Position numbers and translations under genes: made by a program. The notes below the pieces were generated by a model. It did no database searches. It was given only the letters and a program-made list of their open reading frames with translations, and was not told where the DNA came from. From Verrucomicrobiota bacterium (lineage in GTDB: Bacteria; Verrucomicrobiota; Verrucomicrobiia; Opitutales; Opitutaceae), in contig JAFAAS010000185.1 in assembly GCA_023426435.1 (NCBI GenBank), positions 43,968-107,967 on the forward strand: a stretch of 64,000 nucleotides of DNA. The letters run 5' to 3'. Within the stretch, counting starts at the first letter, position 1, and every line of letters starts with the position of its first letter. This document shows positions 42,372 to 50,003 of the stretch, in pieces.

Positions 42372-43945
42372 AAGGACGCGGGTTTTTTGCGGGAGGAGCC
42401 GAGGGCGAATGGCGGACGGGATTCGTCGAACGGGTATTCGGTGAAAAGTTGTTCGAGCGATTTTTGGAAGAACTCGTCTTCGGCGAGACGGTTGGAGGCG
42501 ATGCTGTAGCGCAGGAGAATGGGGTCGAGTTGATCGATCGACGTGCCGATGGGGTTCTCGCCGAGGTTGTCGTCGAGGTGCTTGAAGTCGTGCAGCGTGA
42601 TGCGGTTGAGCGGTCGGGCGGGTTGGTAGAGGAGATCGGCGGGATCGTCGTCGGGCGCGGCGGGGAGCGGGGTGATGAGCTTGAGATCGGTGAGACGGTT
42701 GAGGCACTCATTGAGGATTTGAGTGGGGACCTTGATCATGCTGCCGAGGTGCGAGGCGGCGACGGGAGGAAGGCAGTCCTGAAAGCGGCGGCAGATCGTG
42801 AGGAGAACGAGGAGGAGCAGGCGCTCGCGCATGTTTTCGGAGAGCTTGCCCCAGGCGGCCTGGCTGTTGCGGAAGTGGACGTTTTGGACGGCGTAGCTGA
42901 TCTGGCCGCCGATGAGGACGTAGAGCCAGAAGATGTAGAGGCCGAACATGACGACGAGCGGGAAGCCGAGGGAGCCGTAGAGGCTTTCGGTGAGGATGAC
43001 CCGGCGGACGTAGAGGAACGCGAGGTAGTTGTTGAGCATCAGGAGCGATGCAACGACCAGTGCTCCGATGAAGGCTGCGCGCCACAACACGCGGGTGTGC
43101 GGTATCACGCGATAGAATACGGTCAGGAGAACGACGAGGAGCGTGAACGAGAACGCGGGCAGCGACCATTGCAGGGCGATGGCGACCTGTTGGGAGAAGG
43201 GCAGGCCGGCGATGGCGTCGTTGAAGACGCTGAGGAAAGCGCCGGCGCTGAGGAGGGTGACGGAGGCGAAAAAGAGAACGGCGCCGAGCGTGAGAGTGGT
43301 CCAGTAGTAAACCACGCGCATGAGGAGGGAGCGGCCGCTGCGCACGCCCCAGATTTCGTTGAACGTGTCTTCGACGGTCTTGAAGAGGAGCAGGACGATA
43401 ATCACCAAGCCGAAGAAGCCGACGGTGCCGGCCGAGCCGGAGCGGCCCTGGCTGATGAAATTGTTGATCATGCTCACCAGCCGCGGATTGAGCTGGACGT
43501 CGGCGGGCGAGTCGGCGGCTGAGAGTTGTGGCGGAGCGGGGGAGGCGGGCGAGTCCGGGGCCGCGGCGGTGGCGGCGGGGCGCGACGACTGTTCTTCGTC
43601 GTGGTGGGGGAGTTTGCCGTATTGTGCGACTTGGGGTGCGACGAAGTAGATGAGGCGGCTGAGGGTGTTGGCGGCGAGGTTGGGGTCTTTGCTATCGAGG
43701 GCGAAACCGGCGATCAGGACGGTGAGTGCGACGAGCGGACCGAGGCCGAGGAGGGAGCTGAAGCTGAGTGCGGCGGCGCGGCTGGCGGCTTTCGTTTCGC
43801 TGAAAACGGTCCAAGTGATGGACAGCACGCGGAGGACGGCGTAGCTGCAGCCGCGGAGGGAGAACTGGCTAAGCTGACCGGGCTCCCAGATTTCGGTCTG
43901 ATAGAGTTGAACGAATCGTTTCCAGTGTTGGGCGAAACGAGGCAT
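42368..43945 (-). CDS. YihY/BrkB-family membrane protein
   Basis: The 525-residue protein matches YihY (formerly mistaken for RNase BN). It has six membrane helices with the family phrases TKAASRAAALSFSSLLGLGP, VGFFGLVIIVLLLFKTVEDT, FNEIWGVRSGRSLLMRVVYY, FYRVIPHTRVLWRAAFIGAL and YGSLGFPLVVMFGLYIFWLY. Between helices 1 and 2 lies a Pro/Ser/Ala-rich insertion (about 115-150). The C-terminal ~150 residues are soluble and may form a winged helix (IKVPTQILNECLNRLTDLKL). The cellular role of the family is unsettled. The ATG is at 43945. The GYF-domain gene lies 34 bp upstream and both may form one unit. Confidence 0.9.
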   Translation of the reverse strand: MPRFAQHWKRFVQLYQTEIWEPGQLSQFSLRGCSYAVLRVLSITWTVFSETKAASRAAALSFSSLLGLGPLVALTVLIAGFALDSKDPNLAANTLSRLIYFVAPQVAQYGKLPHHDEEQSSRPAATAAAPDSPASPAPPQLSAADSPADVQLNPRLVSMINNFISQGRSGSAGTVGFFGLVIIVLLLFKTVEDTFNEIWGVRSGRSLLMRVVYYWTTLTLGAVLFFASVTLLSAGAFLSVFNDAIAGLPFSQQVAIALQWSLPAFSFTLLVVLLTVFYRVIPHTRVLWRAAFIGALVVASLLMLNNYLAFLYVRRVILTESLYGSLGFPLVVMFGLYIFWLYVLIGGQISYAVQNVHFRNSQAAWGKLSENMRERLLLLVLLTICRRFQDCLPPVAASHLGSMIKVPTQILNECLNRLTDLKLITPLPAAPDDDPADLLYQPARPLNRITLHDFKHLDDNLGENPIGTSIDQLDPILLRYSIASNRLAEDEFFQKSLEQLFTEYPFDESRPPFALGSSRKKPASL

Positions 43946-43979
43946 GACGCGTAAGACAGCGCGAGGAGGGCGCGGTGCG

Positions 43980-44732
43980 TCAGGCGGAGAGCAGGTGCCA
44001 CCCGACGAAGGCGAAACCGCCGATCGCGGCGATGGCGGCGATCAGGGCGGGAAAGAGGCTGATGACCACGGTGCTGACGTAGAGGCCCGCGCTGCCGGCG
44101 ACGAGCGCGATGAACGGGAGCGACTGGCCGTGGGTCCAGAAGATGAAGCCGAGGAAACCGAGACCGAGGGCGGCGCGAAAGCGAACGAACGGGTAAACAC
44201 TGACGACGCCGAGGCCGAGCACGACGGCGAGAAGAAGATCGATGACGCCGAGGAAAACGAGCGGCGCGGCGAGGAGCTTGGCGAAATCGAGGGAAACCAG
44301 CGCGTCGGCGGAGGGGACGAGCTCGCCGAATGCGGCGAGCACGAGGGCAGCGATGGCGGTCCAGCGACCGATGGCGGCGGCGCGGCCCATGGCTTCGGCG
44401 GGATCCTGGCGATCTCTCGTGTCGGCCGTGCGACCCTCGGCGGCGGCGAGCATATCGTTGACGGTGATGGGGGCGGCGCCTTCGACCTCGCGGTTGAGGG
44501 TTTCGAGTTTCTGCTTGGGGCGGACGGTGAGTTTTTTCTTTTCGGGGAAAAGCGTGGCTTTCAGTTCCGTGTTGGAGTCGATGGGCGTCCACTGCTCAGT
44601 GTTGGCGTCGTAGTAGAGCGTGGCGGGGGTGAGCTGGCCGGAATCGATGAGCGAGGTGAGTTGCTCGGTGGTGAAAGGCCCGCGGGCCTCGGTGTCCGAC
44701 TCGTTGCGGATGTAGAATTCCTGCGTCGCCAT
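43980..44732 (-). CDS. GYF_2-domain membrane protein
   Basis: The 250-residue protein begins with a GYF_2/DUF4339 domain (residues 5-60): FYIRNESDTEARGPFTTEQL, SLIDSGQLTPATLYYDANTE and QWTPIDS. Such domains may bind proline-rich peptides. A charged linker follows, and from about residue 120 there are four or five membrane helices (AIAALVLAAFGELVPSADAL, LGVIDLLLAVVLGLGVVSVY, LGLGFLGFIFWTHGQSLPFI, FPALIAAIAAIGGFAFVGWH). The function is unknown. The ATG is at 44732; upstream is a repeat-rich gap. It is probably co-transcribed with yihY. Confidence 0.85.
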   Translation of the reverse strand: MATQEFYIRNESDTEARGPFTTEQLTSLIDSGQLTPATLYYDANTEQWTPIDSNTELKATLFPEKKKLTVRPKQKLETLNREVEGAAPITVNDMLAAAEGRTADTRDRQDPAEAMGRAAAIGRWTAIAALVLAAFGELVPSADALVSLDFAKLLAAPLVFLGVIDLLLAVVLGLGVVSVYPFVRFRAALGLGFLGFIFWTHGQSLPFIALVAGSAGLYVSTVVISLFPALIAAIAAIGGFAFVGWHLLSA

Positions 44733-44799
44733 GAGGGTGGGCGGAGGGTGGTTTTGGCGGGCGGGAGCGGCAAGAGTTTAGTGCCGGGCGCGGTCCGCG

Positions 44800-44985
44800 G
44801 CGGAAGATCCAAGATCCAAGATCCAAACTCCAGAGAATCTTCAGGTCCCAAACAGCAATGGATCAAACTGGGGACGTCCACTTTACCCGCGATCGCCTAC
44901 GTGGATTCTTCGCTTCGCTCAGAATGACAGGATGGCGGAAGGCGGGGCTTTGGAGGTTGGATCTTGGTGCTTGGAGCTTCCCGGA
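44800..44985. repeat. Cluster of gatccaagctcc and attctgagcg repeats
   Basis: Positions 44804-44835 hold four near-copies of aagatccaa. Positions 44901-44931 hold ggattcttcgcttcgctcag plus aatgacagg, a member of the family inside the MITE at 10008-10188. Positions 44957-44981 hold an inverted relative of the first word (ggatcttggtgcttggagct). They fill the 257-bp gap between argS and the GYF gene. Confidence 0.75.
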
Positions 44986-45000
44986 TGTTTTACATCCGGG
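44980..45000 (-). repeat. Hairpin carrying the argS stop codon in its loop
   Basis: Arms cccggatg and catccggg (8 bp, perfect) enclose TTTTA on the plus strand, that is TAAAA on the coding strand, so the TAA stop lies in the loop and the last sense codons in one arm. There is no T tract after it. Confidence 0.6.
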
Positions 45001-46753
45001 TCAGCGTGCGGAGACCGAGGAGATGGAGGCCGGTTTCGAGCTGGAGGAGCGTGCGGGCGCAGAGAAGGAGACGGCGGGCGCGGATGGCGGGGTCGTCGAC
45101 GAGGACTTTGTCGGCGTTGTTGAAGGAGCTGTAGTCGCCGGCGAGTTCGAAGAGATAGAGGCCGAGGAAATGGGGACGGAAGGAGTCGGTCGCGAGGCGG
45201 ATGGCGTCGGGGAATTTCACGAGCTTGCGCGCGAGGGCGAGCTCGGTGGGCGTTTCGAACGGAGTGGCGAGGCGGGCGAGCGACGGGTCGTCGGGCGACG
45301 TGCCGGCTTTGCGGAAGATGGAGTGGATGCGGGCGACGGCGTAGAGGAGGTAGGGGGCGGTGTTGCCGTCGAGGGCGAGCATCTTGTCCCAGGAGAAGAC
45401 GTAGTTGCTGCTGCGGTTTTGGGAGAGATCGGCGTATTGGACGGCGCCGATGCCGACGATGCGGGCGATTTCGCGGCGTTCGGTTTCGGGGAGATCGGGA
45501 TTTTTTTCGGAGACGATGGCGAACGCGCGCTCCTCGGCTTCGTCGAGGAGGGCTTTGAGTTTGATGGTGCCGCCGTCGCGGGTCTTGAGCGCTTTGCCGT
45601 CTTCGCCGGTGACGGCACCGAAGGTGATGTGATGGAGTTCGGGCAGCCGGTAGTTTTTGGCCGCGAACCACTTTTTGACCGTGAGGATCAGTTGTTCGAA
45701 GTGATCGGATTGGCGGAAGTCGGTGACGACGGCGATGCCATCGGCTTTGAAGTGTTCGACGCGGTAGAGAGCGGTGGCGAGGTCGGTGGACGCGTAGTTG
45801 GAGGCGCCGTCGGCCTTGCGGATGATGAACGGCTGTTTGGCGAAACGCGGATGTTCGGGATGGAAGACGACGAGGGCGCCCTCGCTTTCGACGGCGATCG
45901 GCGGGATGGTTTCGGTGAGCTCGCGGTAGATGCGCTCGACCTTGTCGTTGTAGAAGGATTCGCCGAGGTTGTGGTCGAAGCGGATGCCGAGGCGGTCGTA
46001 GATTTGTTGGAACGCGGCGAGGGAGACCTCGGAGAATTTTTGCCAGAGGGCGACGTTTTCGGGGTCGCCGTTTTGGAGGGCGACGAGTTCGCGGCGGGCT
46101 TCGTCGAGTTCGGGCGAGCCCTCGGGCGTGGCGTTGTGGCCGAGTTTGTAGAGACGTTCGAGTTCTTCGATCGGGTCGGTGGCGAGGGCGTCGGGATTGG
46201 CCCAGCGTTTGTAGCCGTAGATGAGTTTGCCGAATTGGGTGCCCCAGTCGCCGAGATGGTTGTCGCGAAGGACGCGAGCGCCGGTGAATGAAAGCAGGCG
46301 GCAGATCGCCTCGCCGATGACGGCGGAGCGGAGGTGGCCGACGTGCATTTGCTTGGCGGTGTTGGGCGAGGAGTAATCGACGACCCAAGTCTGGCCGTGA
46401 TGGGCGGCGGCGGCGGCGGCGGCGAGGGACTCGCGAGTGGAAAACTGGGTCAGCCACGTGAGGAGCGCGGCGGGTTTGAGGGTGAAGTTGATGAAACCGG
46501 GTCCGGCGATGGTGACGTCGGCGAGATCCTTGACGGAAGCGGGGAGGGCGGCGACGAGCTGGTCGGCGACGGCGCGAGGGTTTTGTTTGCGGGATTTGGC
46601 GTAGCCGAGGACGCCGTTGGCTTGGAAGTCGCCGTGTTTGGGGTCGGCCACGCGGACCTCGGGAGCGAAGGCGGCGGCGTCGAGTCCGGCGGTGGTGGCG
46701 GCGGACTTGAGCACCGAGTCGAGTTCGGCGGCGAGGTTGAACGAAGCGTGCAT
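44990..46753 (-). CDS. argS: Arginyl-tRNA synthetase
   Basis: The 587-residue class I enzyme charges tRNA-Arg. The N-terminal domain starts MHASFNLAAELDSVLKSA; then VVDYSSPNTAKQMHVGHLRS (HIGH motif HVGH), DNHLGDWGTQFGKLIYGYKR, the KADGASNYASTDLATALYRV segment, HHITFGAVTGEDGKALKTRD and the C-terminal anticodon domain (YLLYAVARIHSIFRKAG, ETPTELALARKLVKFPDAIR, LLLCARTLLQLETGLHLLGL). The KMSKS loop is altered as usual in ArgRS. The ATG at 46753 is preferred to a frame start 40 codons earlier, which reads Pro/Arg-rich spacer. Confidence 0.96.
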   Translation of the reverse strand: MHASFNLAAELDSVLKSAATTAGLDAAAFAPEVRVADPKHGDFQANGVLGYAKSRKQNPRAVADQLVAALPASVKDLADVTIAGPGFINFTLKPAALLTWLTQFSTRESLAAAAAAAHHGQTWVVDYSSPNTAKQMHVGHLRSAVIGEAICRLLSFTGARVLRDNHLGDWGTQFGKLIYGYKRWANPDALATDPIEELERLYKLGHNATPEGSPELDEARRELVALQNGDPENVALWQKFSEVSLAAFQQIYDRLGIRFDHNLGESFYNDKVERIYRELTETIPPIAVESEGALVVFHPEHPRFAKQPFIIRKADGASNYASTDLATALYRVEHFKADGIAVVTDFRQSDHFEQLILTVKKWFAAKNYRLPELHHITFGAVTGEDGKALKTRDGGTIKLKALLDEAEERAFAIVSEKNPDLPETERREIARIVGIGAVQYADLSQNRSSNYVFSWDKMLALDGNTAPYLLYAVARIHSIFRKAGTSPDDPSLARLATPFETPTELALARKLVKFPDAIRLATDSFRPHFLGLYLFELAGDYSSFNNADKVLVDDPAIRARRLLLCARTLLQLETGLHLLGLRTLTRM

Positions 46754-47067
46754 CTGGCGAGGAAACGGGACGGCGGGAGGGGCGGGCAAGCGTGGAGTTG
46801 GCGCAAGCGGGGTGGGCGGCTGGGCGCGACGAGGGAGCGAACGCGCGGATTCGCGGACGTTCGCTGTCACCAAGTTAGGGAGTTGGCCCCATCGAATGGG
46901 CGGGTTGTCGGCCCTGGCGAGCGGGTGTATAGTGTTGGCCGGGCAACGATCCGGGCTGGGGGCCGAGGCGCTTGGTTCCAGGGTTTAGGCTCGACTTCCT
47001 GTCATAAGCGGGTTTTCTCGCAAACTTTTCCGCACCGCGGCCCCGCGGGCGATTTTATACTACCCAC
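46754..47067. other. Divergent intergenic region between argS and deoA
   Basis: The 314-bp gap holds a good plus-strand promoter (46906-46934) and a second -10-like box at 47056-47061. The argS promoter must also lie here but was not identified. Confidence 0.5.
46906..46934 (+). promoter_or_regulatory. Sigma-70-type promoter of the deoA gene
   Basis: A -35 box TTGTCG (46906-46911) and a -10 box TATAGT (46929-46934) are separated by 17 bp. The leader would be about 125 nt. A further TATACT at 47056-47061 ends seven bases before the ATG and could give a leaderless transcript, but it lacks a -35 box. Confidence 0.6.
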
Positions 47068-48429
47068 ATGACGAAACGCACTATTCCGGCCCGCCGGTTC
47101 ATCAAGCCGTCCTTCGAGTTCTTGATCGAAAAGAAGCGCGATGGCGGCGAGTTCACGCAGGAGGAGATTCGCTACATCATCGACAGCACCCTCGATGGCG
47201 AGATGCCCCAGCACCAGCTGGCGGCGTTGATGATGGCGATTTATTTTTCGAACATGTCCGCGCAGGAGACGGCGGACTTGACGGAGGAGATGATGCTTTC
47301 GGGCGAGGTGATCGATCTGTCGTCGATCGCCAAGCCCAAGATCGACAAGTATTCCACGGGTGGCGTGGGCGACAAGACGTCGTTGGTGCTCGTGCCGCTG
47401 GCGATGGCGAGCGGCGTGGTGGTGCCGATGATGTGTGGCGTGGAGCACGACTACGTGATCAACACGCTGGAGAAGTTGAACAGCATTCCCGGGTTCAAGG
47501 GCAATCTGTCGATCGACGCATTCACATCGCAACTCGGCCGGATCGGCGGGGCGATCGTGTATCAAAGCGAGGCATTGGCGCCCGCGGATCAGAAGTTCTA
47601 TGAACTCCGCAAGGAGACGGGCACGATCCCGAGTTTGCCGCTGATCACCGGCAGTGTGTTGTCGAAGAAGTTGGCGGAAGGTTCGGAAGGTTTGGTGATC
47701 GACGTGAAGTGGGGCAACGGCTCCTTCATCAAGGATCTCGAGCAAGCGAAGCAGCTGGCGCGCTCGATGACGCGCGTGGGTCGGTCGATGAAGCGTCGTT
47801 GTGTGGCGCTCGTGACGGACATGAATCAGCCGCTCGGCGATACGGTTGGCACGTCGCTCGAAGTGAAGGAAGCGATTCAGCTTCTGAAGGGCGAAGGTCC
47901 GGAGGACATGAAGGAACTCGTGCTGAAGCTTGGCATGGAGATCGTGCGGCTCGCGGGTGTCGCGGGATCGACGTTGTCGGCGAAGCAGACGGTGCAGCGG
48001 CATCTGACGGACGGCTCGGCGCTGGCGAAGTTCAAGGAACTCGTGAAGGCGCAAGGCGGCGACACGTCGTTTATCGACAACCCGGACAAGTTTCCCGCGG
48101 CGCGCCACATTCGGAAGCTGCCGGCTCCAAAACGTGGATACGTTCACACGATCAATGCGGCAATGATCGCGCGGGGCGTGCATCTTCTCGGTGCGGGCAT
48201 CGAGCCGGGCGGGTCGCACGGCAATCATCATCCGAAGATCGATCACGCGGTCGGCGTGTCGGAGATCAAGAAAGTCGGCACGCAGGTGAAGCAAGGCGAG
48301 CCGCTGATGATGATTCACTATAACGACGAGGCGAAGCTCGAGCAGGCGTTGGAGTATTTCAAAAACGCCTACCGGCTGGCGCCGAAGCGGCCGACGCCGC
48401 CGCCGTTGATTGTGGAACGCGTGGCGTAA
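47068..48429 (+). CDS. deoA: Thymidine/pyrimidine-nucleoside phosphorylase with divergent active site
   Basis: The 453-residue protein has the family fold: DGGEFTQEEIRYIIDSTLDG, LAALMMAIYFSNMSAQETAD, STGGVGDKTSLVLVPLAMAS (phosphate loop), LAPADQKFYELRK, SLPLITGSVLSKKLAEGSEG and LVIDVKWGNGSF. It should split pyrimidine nucleosides with phosphate. Two usual features are changed: KHSTGG is KYSTGG (Tyr95 for the base-binding His), and the SGRGLGHTGGT loop reads CGVEHDYVINT (residues 123-133). Arg, Ser and Lys of the base site appear kept. Substrate preference may therefore differ. The ATG is at 47068; a terminator follows. Confidence 0.9.
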   Translation: MTKRTIPARRFIKPSFEFLIEKKRDGGEFTQEEIRYIIDSTLDGEMPQHQLAALMMAIYFSNMSAQETADLTEEMMLSGEVIDLSSIAKPKIDKYSTGGVGDKTSLVLVPLAMASGVVVPMMCGVEHDYVINTLEKLNSIPGFKGNLSIDAFTSQLGRIGGAIVYQSEALAPADQKFYELRKETGTIPSLPLITGSVLSKKLAEGSEGLVIDVKWGNGSFIKDLEQAKQLARSMTRVGRSMKRRCVALVTDMNQPLGDTVGTSLEVKEAIQLLKGEGPEDMKELVLKLGMEIVRLAGVAGSTLSAKQTVQRHLTDGSALAKFKELVKAQGGDTSFIDNPDKFPAARHIRKLPAPKRGYVHTINAAMIARGVHLLGAGIEPGGSHGNHHPKIDHAVGVSEIKKVGTQVKQGEPLMMIHYNDEAKLEQALEYFKNAYRLAPKRPTPPPLIVERVA

Positions 48430-48449
48430 GCGCTGCGCGAGAGGAAAGG

Positions 48450-48474
48450 ATGCGGCGAAGAGCCGCTCCCACGA
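48450..48474. repeat. Short hairpin repeat after deoA
   Basis: Arms gcggc and gccgc enclose gaaga (about 48452-48466), followed by tcccacg. It resembles REP-like gtgggagcggctcttcgccg elements of other bacteria and lies just before the terminator. Confidence 0.45.
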
Positions 48475-48480
48475 TTTCGA

Positions 48481-48508
48481 AGCCGACCTGATGGTCGGCT
48501 TTTTCTTT
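48481..48508 (+). terminator. Rho-independent terminator of deoA
   Basis: The stem agccgacc / ggtcggct (48481-48500) with loop tgat is followed by ttttctttg. It lies 52 bp after the deoA stop codon. Confidence 0.85.
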
Positions 48509-48530
48509 GTGGGCTTCGCGGCCATGCGGT

Positions 48531-48550
48531 GTGGACGGGGCCGCGTCCAC
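48531..48550 (+). repeat. Variable-stem hairpin repeat
   Basis: Arms gtggacg and cgtccac enclose gggccg, followed by caag. It lies between the deoA terminator and the end of the convergent sigma-factor operon. Confidence 0.55.
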
Positions 48551-48567
48551 CAAGTCGGATGTGGAGG

Positions 48568-48954
48568 CTAAATTTGGCGGAGGAGGCGGTCCTTCATCGC
48601 GTAGAGGATGGAGAGGGCGGCGATAAGGAAGGCGAGAGACGGAGTGGGATCGGCGAGGGAGACGGAGGTGGATGCGGCCGCTTGTTGCAGAGTGGGGATG
48701 ATGGCGGTGATGGTTTCCCAGGTGAGGCCCTGTGCGAACGCGAAGGCGAGGCCGGCGAGGGCGGCCAAGGAGAACACGATGGCGCGGGCGGCGGGCTGTT
48801 CGAAGATTGGAGCGGAGCGCGGCGCTCGCGGAGGAAGCGCGGCGAGGACGCGGGCGGTGAAGCCGTCGTCGGGAAGGTCGGTGTGATTTTGACGAAGCAA
48901 CGCGGCGAGGTGGGCGTCGTCGTTGGGAGGAGGATTCAGGTTTGCGGGTTCCAT
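48568..48954 (-). CDS. Small membrane protein, probable partner of the sigma factor
   Basis: The 128-residue protein has a charged N-terminal part (residues 1-50, DDAHLAALLRQNHTDLPDDG, FTARVLAAL) and two membrane helices (AIVFSLAALAGLAFAFAQGL and LAFLIAALSILYAMKDRL). DDGFTxRVxAALP is a common phrase of short membrane proteins coded after sigma factors of this type. The ATG at 48954 overlaps the sigma gene by 19 bp, so the two are translationally coupled. By position it is a candidate anti-sigma factor, although no zinc-binding HxxxCxxC motif is seen. Confidence 0.75.
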   Translation of the reverse strand: MEPANLNPPPNDDAHLAALLRQNHTDLPDDGFTARVLAALPPRAPRSAPIFEQPAARAIVFSLAALAGLAFAFAQGLTWETITAIIPTLQQAAASTSVSLADPTPSLAFLIAALSILYAMKDRLLRQI

Positions 48955-49472
48955 GACGCGAGCAGGTGGCGGAGTTTTTCTTTGCCGCGGGCGAGGTGAG
49001 TTTTGACGGTGCCGAGTGGCCAGGCGAGGAGCGCGGCGATTTCGTGATGGGAGAGGCCTTGTCGATAGCCGAGGTGAAGGGCGAGTTGTTCGTCGGACGT
49101 GAGCTGTTGAAACGCGGCCGCGAGATCTTGTTTCAGATCGGAGCGGGCGGTGTCGTCGATGGACTCGTCGGAGTGATTGCGATCGAGCTCGGCGTGATCG
49201 CGCTGGCGGCGGCGGGCGTTGCGCCAGTGATTGTGAGCGATGCCGAAGAGCCAAGTGGAGAAGGCGGCGGTGTGCTGAAAGCGCGAAAGGCCGCGGTAGG
49301 CGCTGAGGAAGGTCTCTTGCGCGAGGTCGTCGGCGAGGGCGGCGTCGCCGCGCGTGAGATGGCGGAGGAAGTGGCGGACGGCGGATTGGTGACGGAGGAC
49401 GAGTTCGCCGAACGCCGGGCGATCGTCATGCGCGAGTGTGCGACGGATCAACTCGGCGTCGGTGGGGTTCAC
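48936..49472 (-). CDS. ECF-type RNA polymerase sigma factor
   Basis: The 178-residue protein has region 2 (DRPAFGELVLRHQSAVRHFL, LADDLAQETFLSAYRGLSRF, AFSTWLFGIAHNHWRNARRR) and region 4 (LTSDEQLALHLGYRQGLSHH, EIAALLAWPLGTVKTHLARG). It lacks sigma regions 1 and 3, the mark of the ECF group. It would direct RNA polymerase to its own promoter set, likely in response to an envelope signal. The start is GTG at 49472. It lies 24 bp after the DUF6249 gene and overlaps the next membrane protein gene. Confidence 0.93.
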   Translation of the reverse strand: MNPTDAELIRRTLAHDDRPAFGELVLRHQSAVRHFLRHLTRGDAALADDLAQETFLSAYRGLSRFQHTAAFSTWLFGIAHNHWRNARRRQRDHAELDRNHSDESIDDTARSDLKQDLAAAFQQLTSDEQLALHLGYRQGLSHHEIAALLAWPLGTVKTHLARGKEKLRHLLASWNPQT

Positions 49473-49496
49473 GGCAGGGCGGTGGAGGCGGGGCGA

Positions 49497-49898
49497 TCAA
49501 GGCGACTTTTTGCGGCGAAGCGCGGCGAGGATGCCGAAACCCAGCATGGCGATTCCGACGAAGGCGGGGATGGCGCCGACAAAGCGGAGCGGTGCCATGC
49601 CGAAACCTTCGAAGAACAAATAAAGCCCGGCGCCGACGGCGATGGAAATGAGGCCCCCGCGGATGTCGTCGCTAGGCGACGAGTGCGAGTCGGTCGACGC
49701 GTGGGAGTTGGCGGGATCGGGAGGCAGCGGCTGGCCTTTTTCGAGGGCGATGCGGGCGGTTTCGTGCCAGAGAACGCGGCGCTGGTGGTGGAAATACATC
49801 GCGGCGATGCCGAAGATCAGGCCGACGGCCATGCCGCCGAGGCCGAAGATGAGGCCGATCTCATGACCGGCGAGAGCGAGGATCGTGGGGAGGTTCAT
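49497..49898 (-). CDS. DUF6249-like membrane protein
   Basis: The 133-residue protein has a first membrane helix (IGLIFGLGGMAVGLIFGIAA), then the phrase MYFHHQRRVLWHETARIALE and KGQPLPP typical of DUF6249, an acidic Ser-rich loop, and two further helices (GGLISIAVGAGLYLFFEGFG, VGAIPAFVGIAMLGFGILAA). Genes of this family are often found next to ECF sigma factors, as here (24 bp). The function is unknown. The ATG is at 49898 and it is the first gene of the three-gene unit. Confidence 0.85.
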   Translation of the reverse strand: MNLPTILALAGHEIGLIFGLGGMAVGLIFGIAAMYFHHQRRVLWHETARIALEKGQPLPPDPANSHASTDSHSSPSDDIRGGLISIAVGAGLYLFFEGFGMAPLRFVGAIPAFVGIAMLGFGILAALRRKKSP

Positions 49899-50003
49899 TG
49901 GAATGGAGGAGGAGTTGGAAGGTGGGTGTCGGCGGACGAGTGTTTGGATTCAAAATTCGCCAAAAAAATTGCCGGCGGGGCGGGGGTCGGGCCAATTAGG
50001 CGG

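Noticed and set aside
47056..47067. Second deoA promoter giving a leaderless mRNA
   Set aside because: TATACT lies well placed seven bases before the ATG but no -35 box is present; the upstream promoter at 46906 is better.
48966..50003. N-terminal extension of the rlmI-like frame
   Set aside because: It is antisense to the sigma factor and DUF6249 genes; homology starts near 50004-50022.
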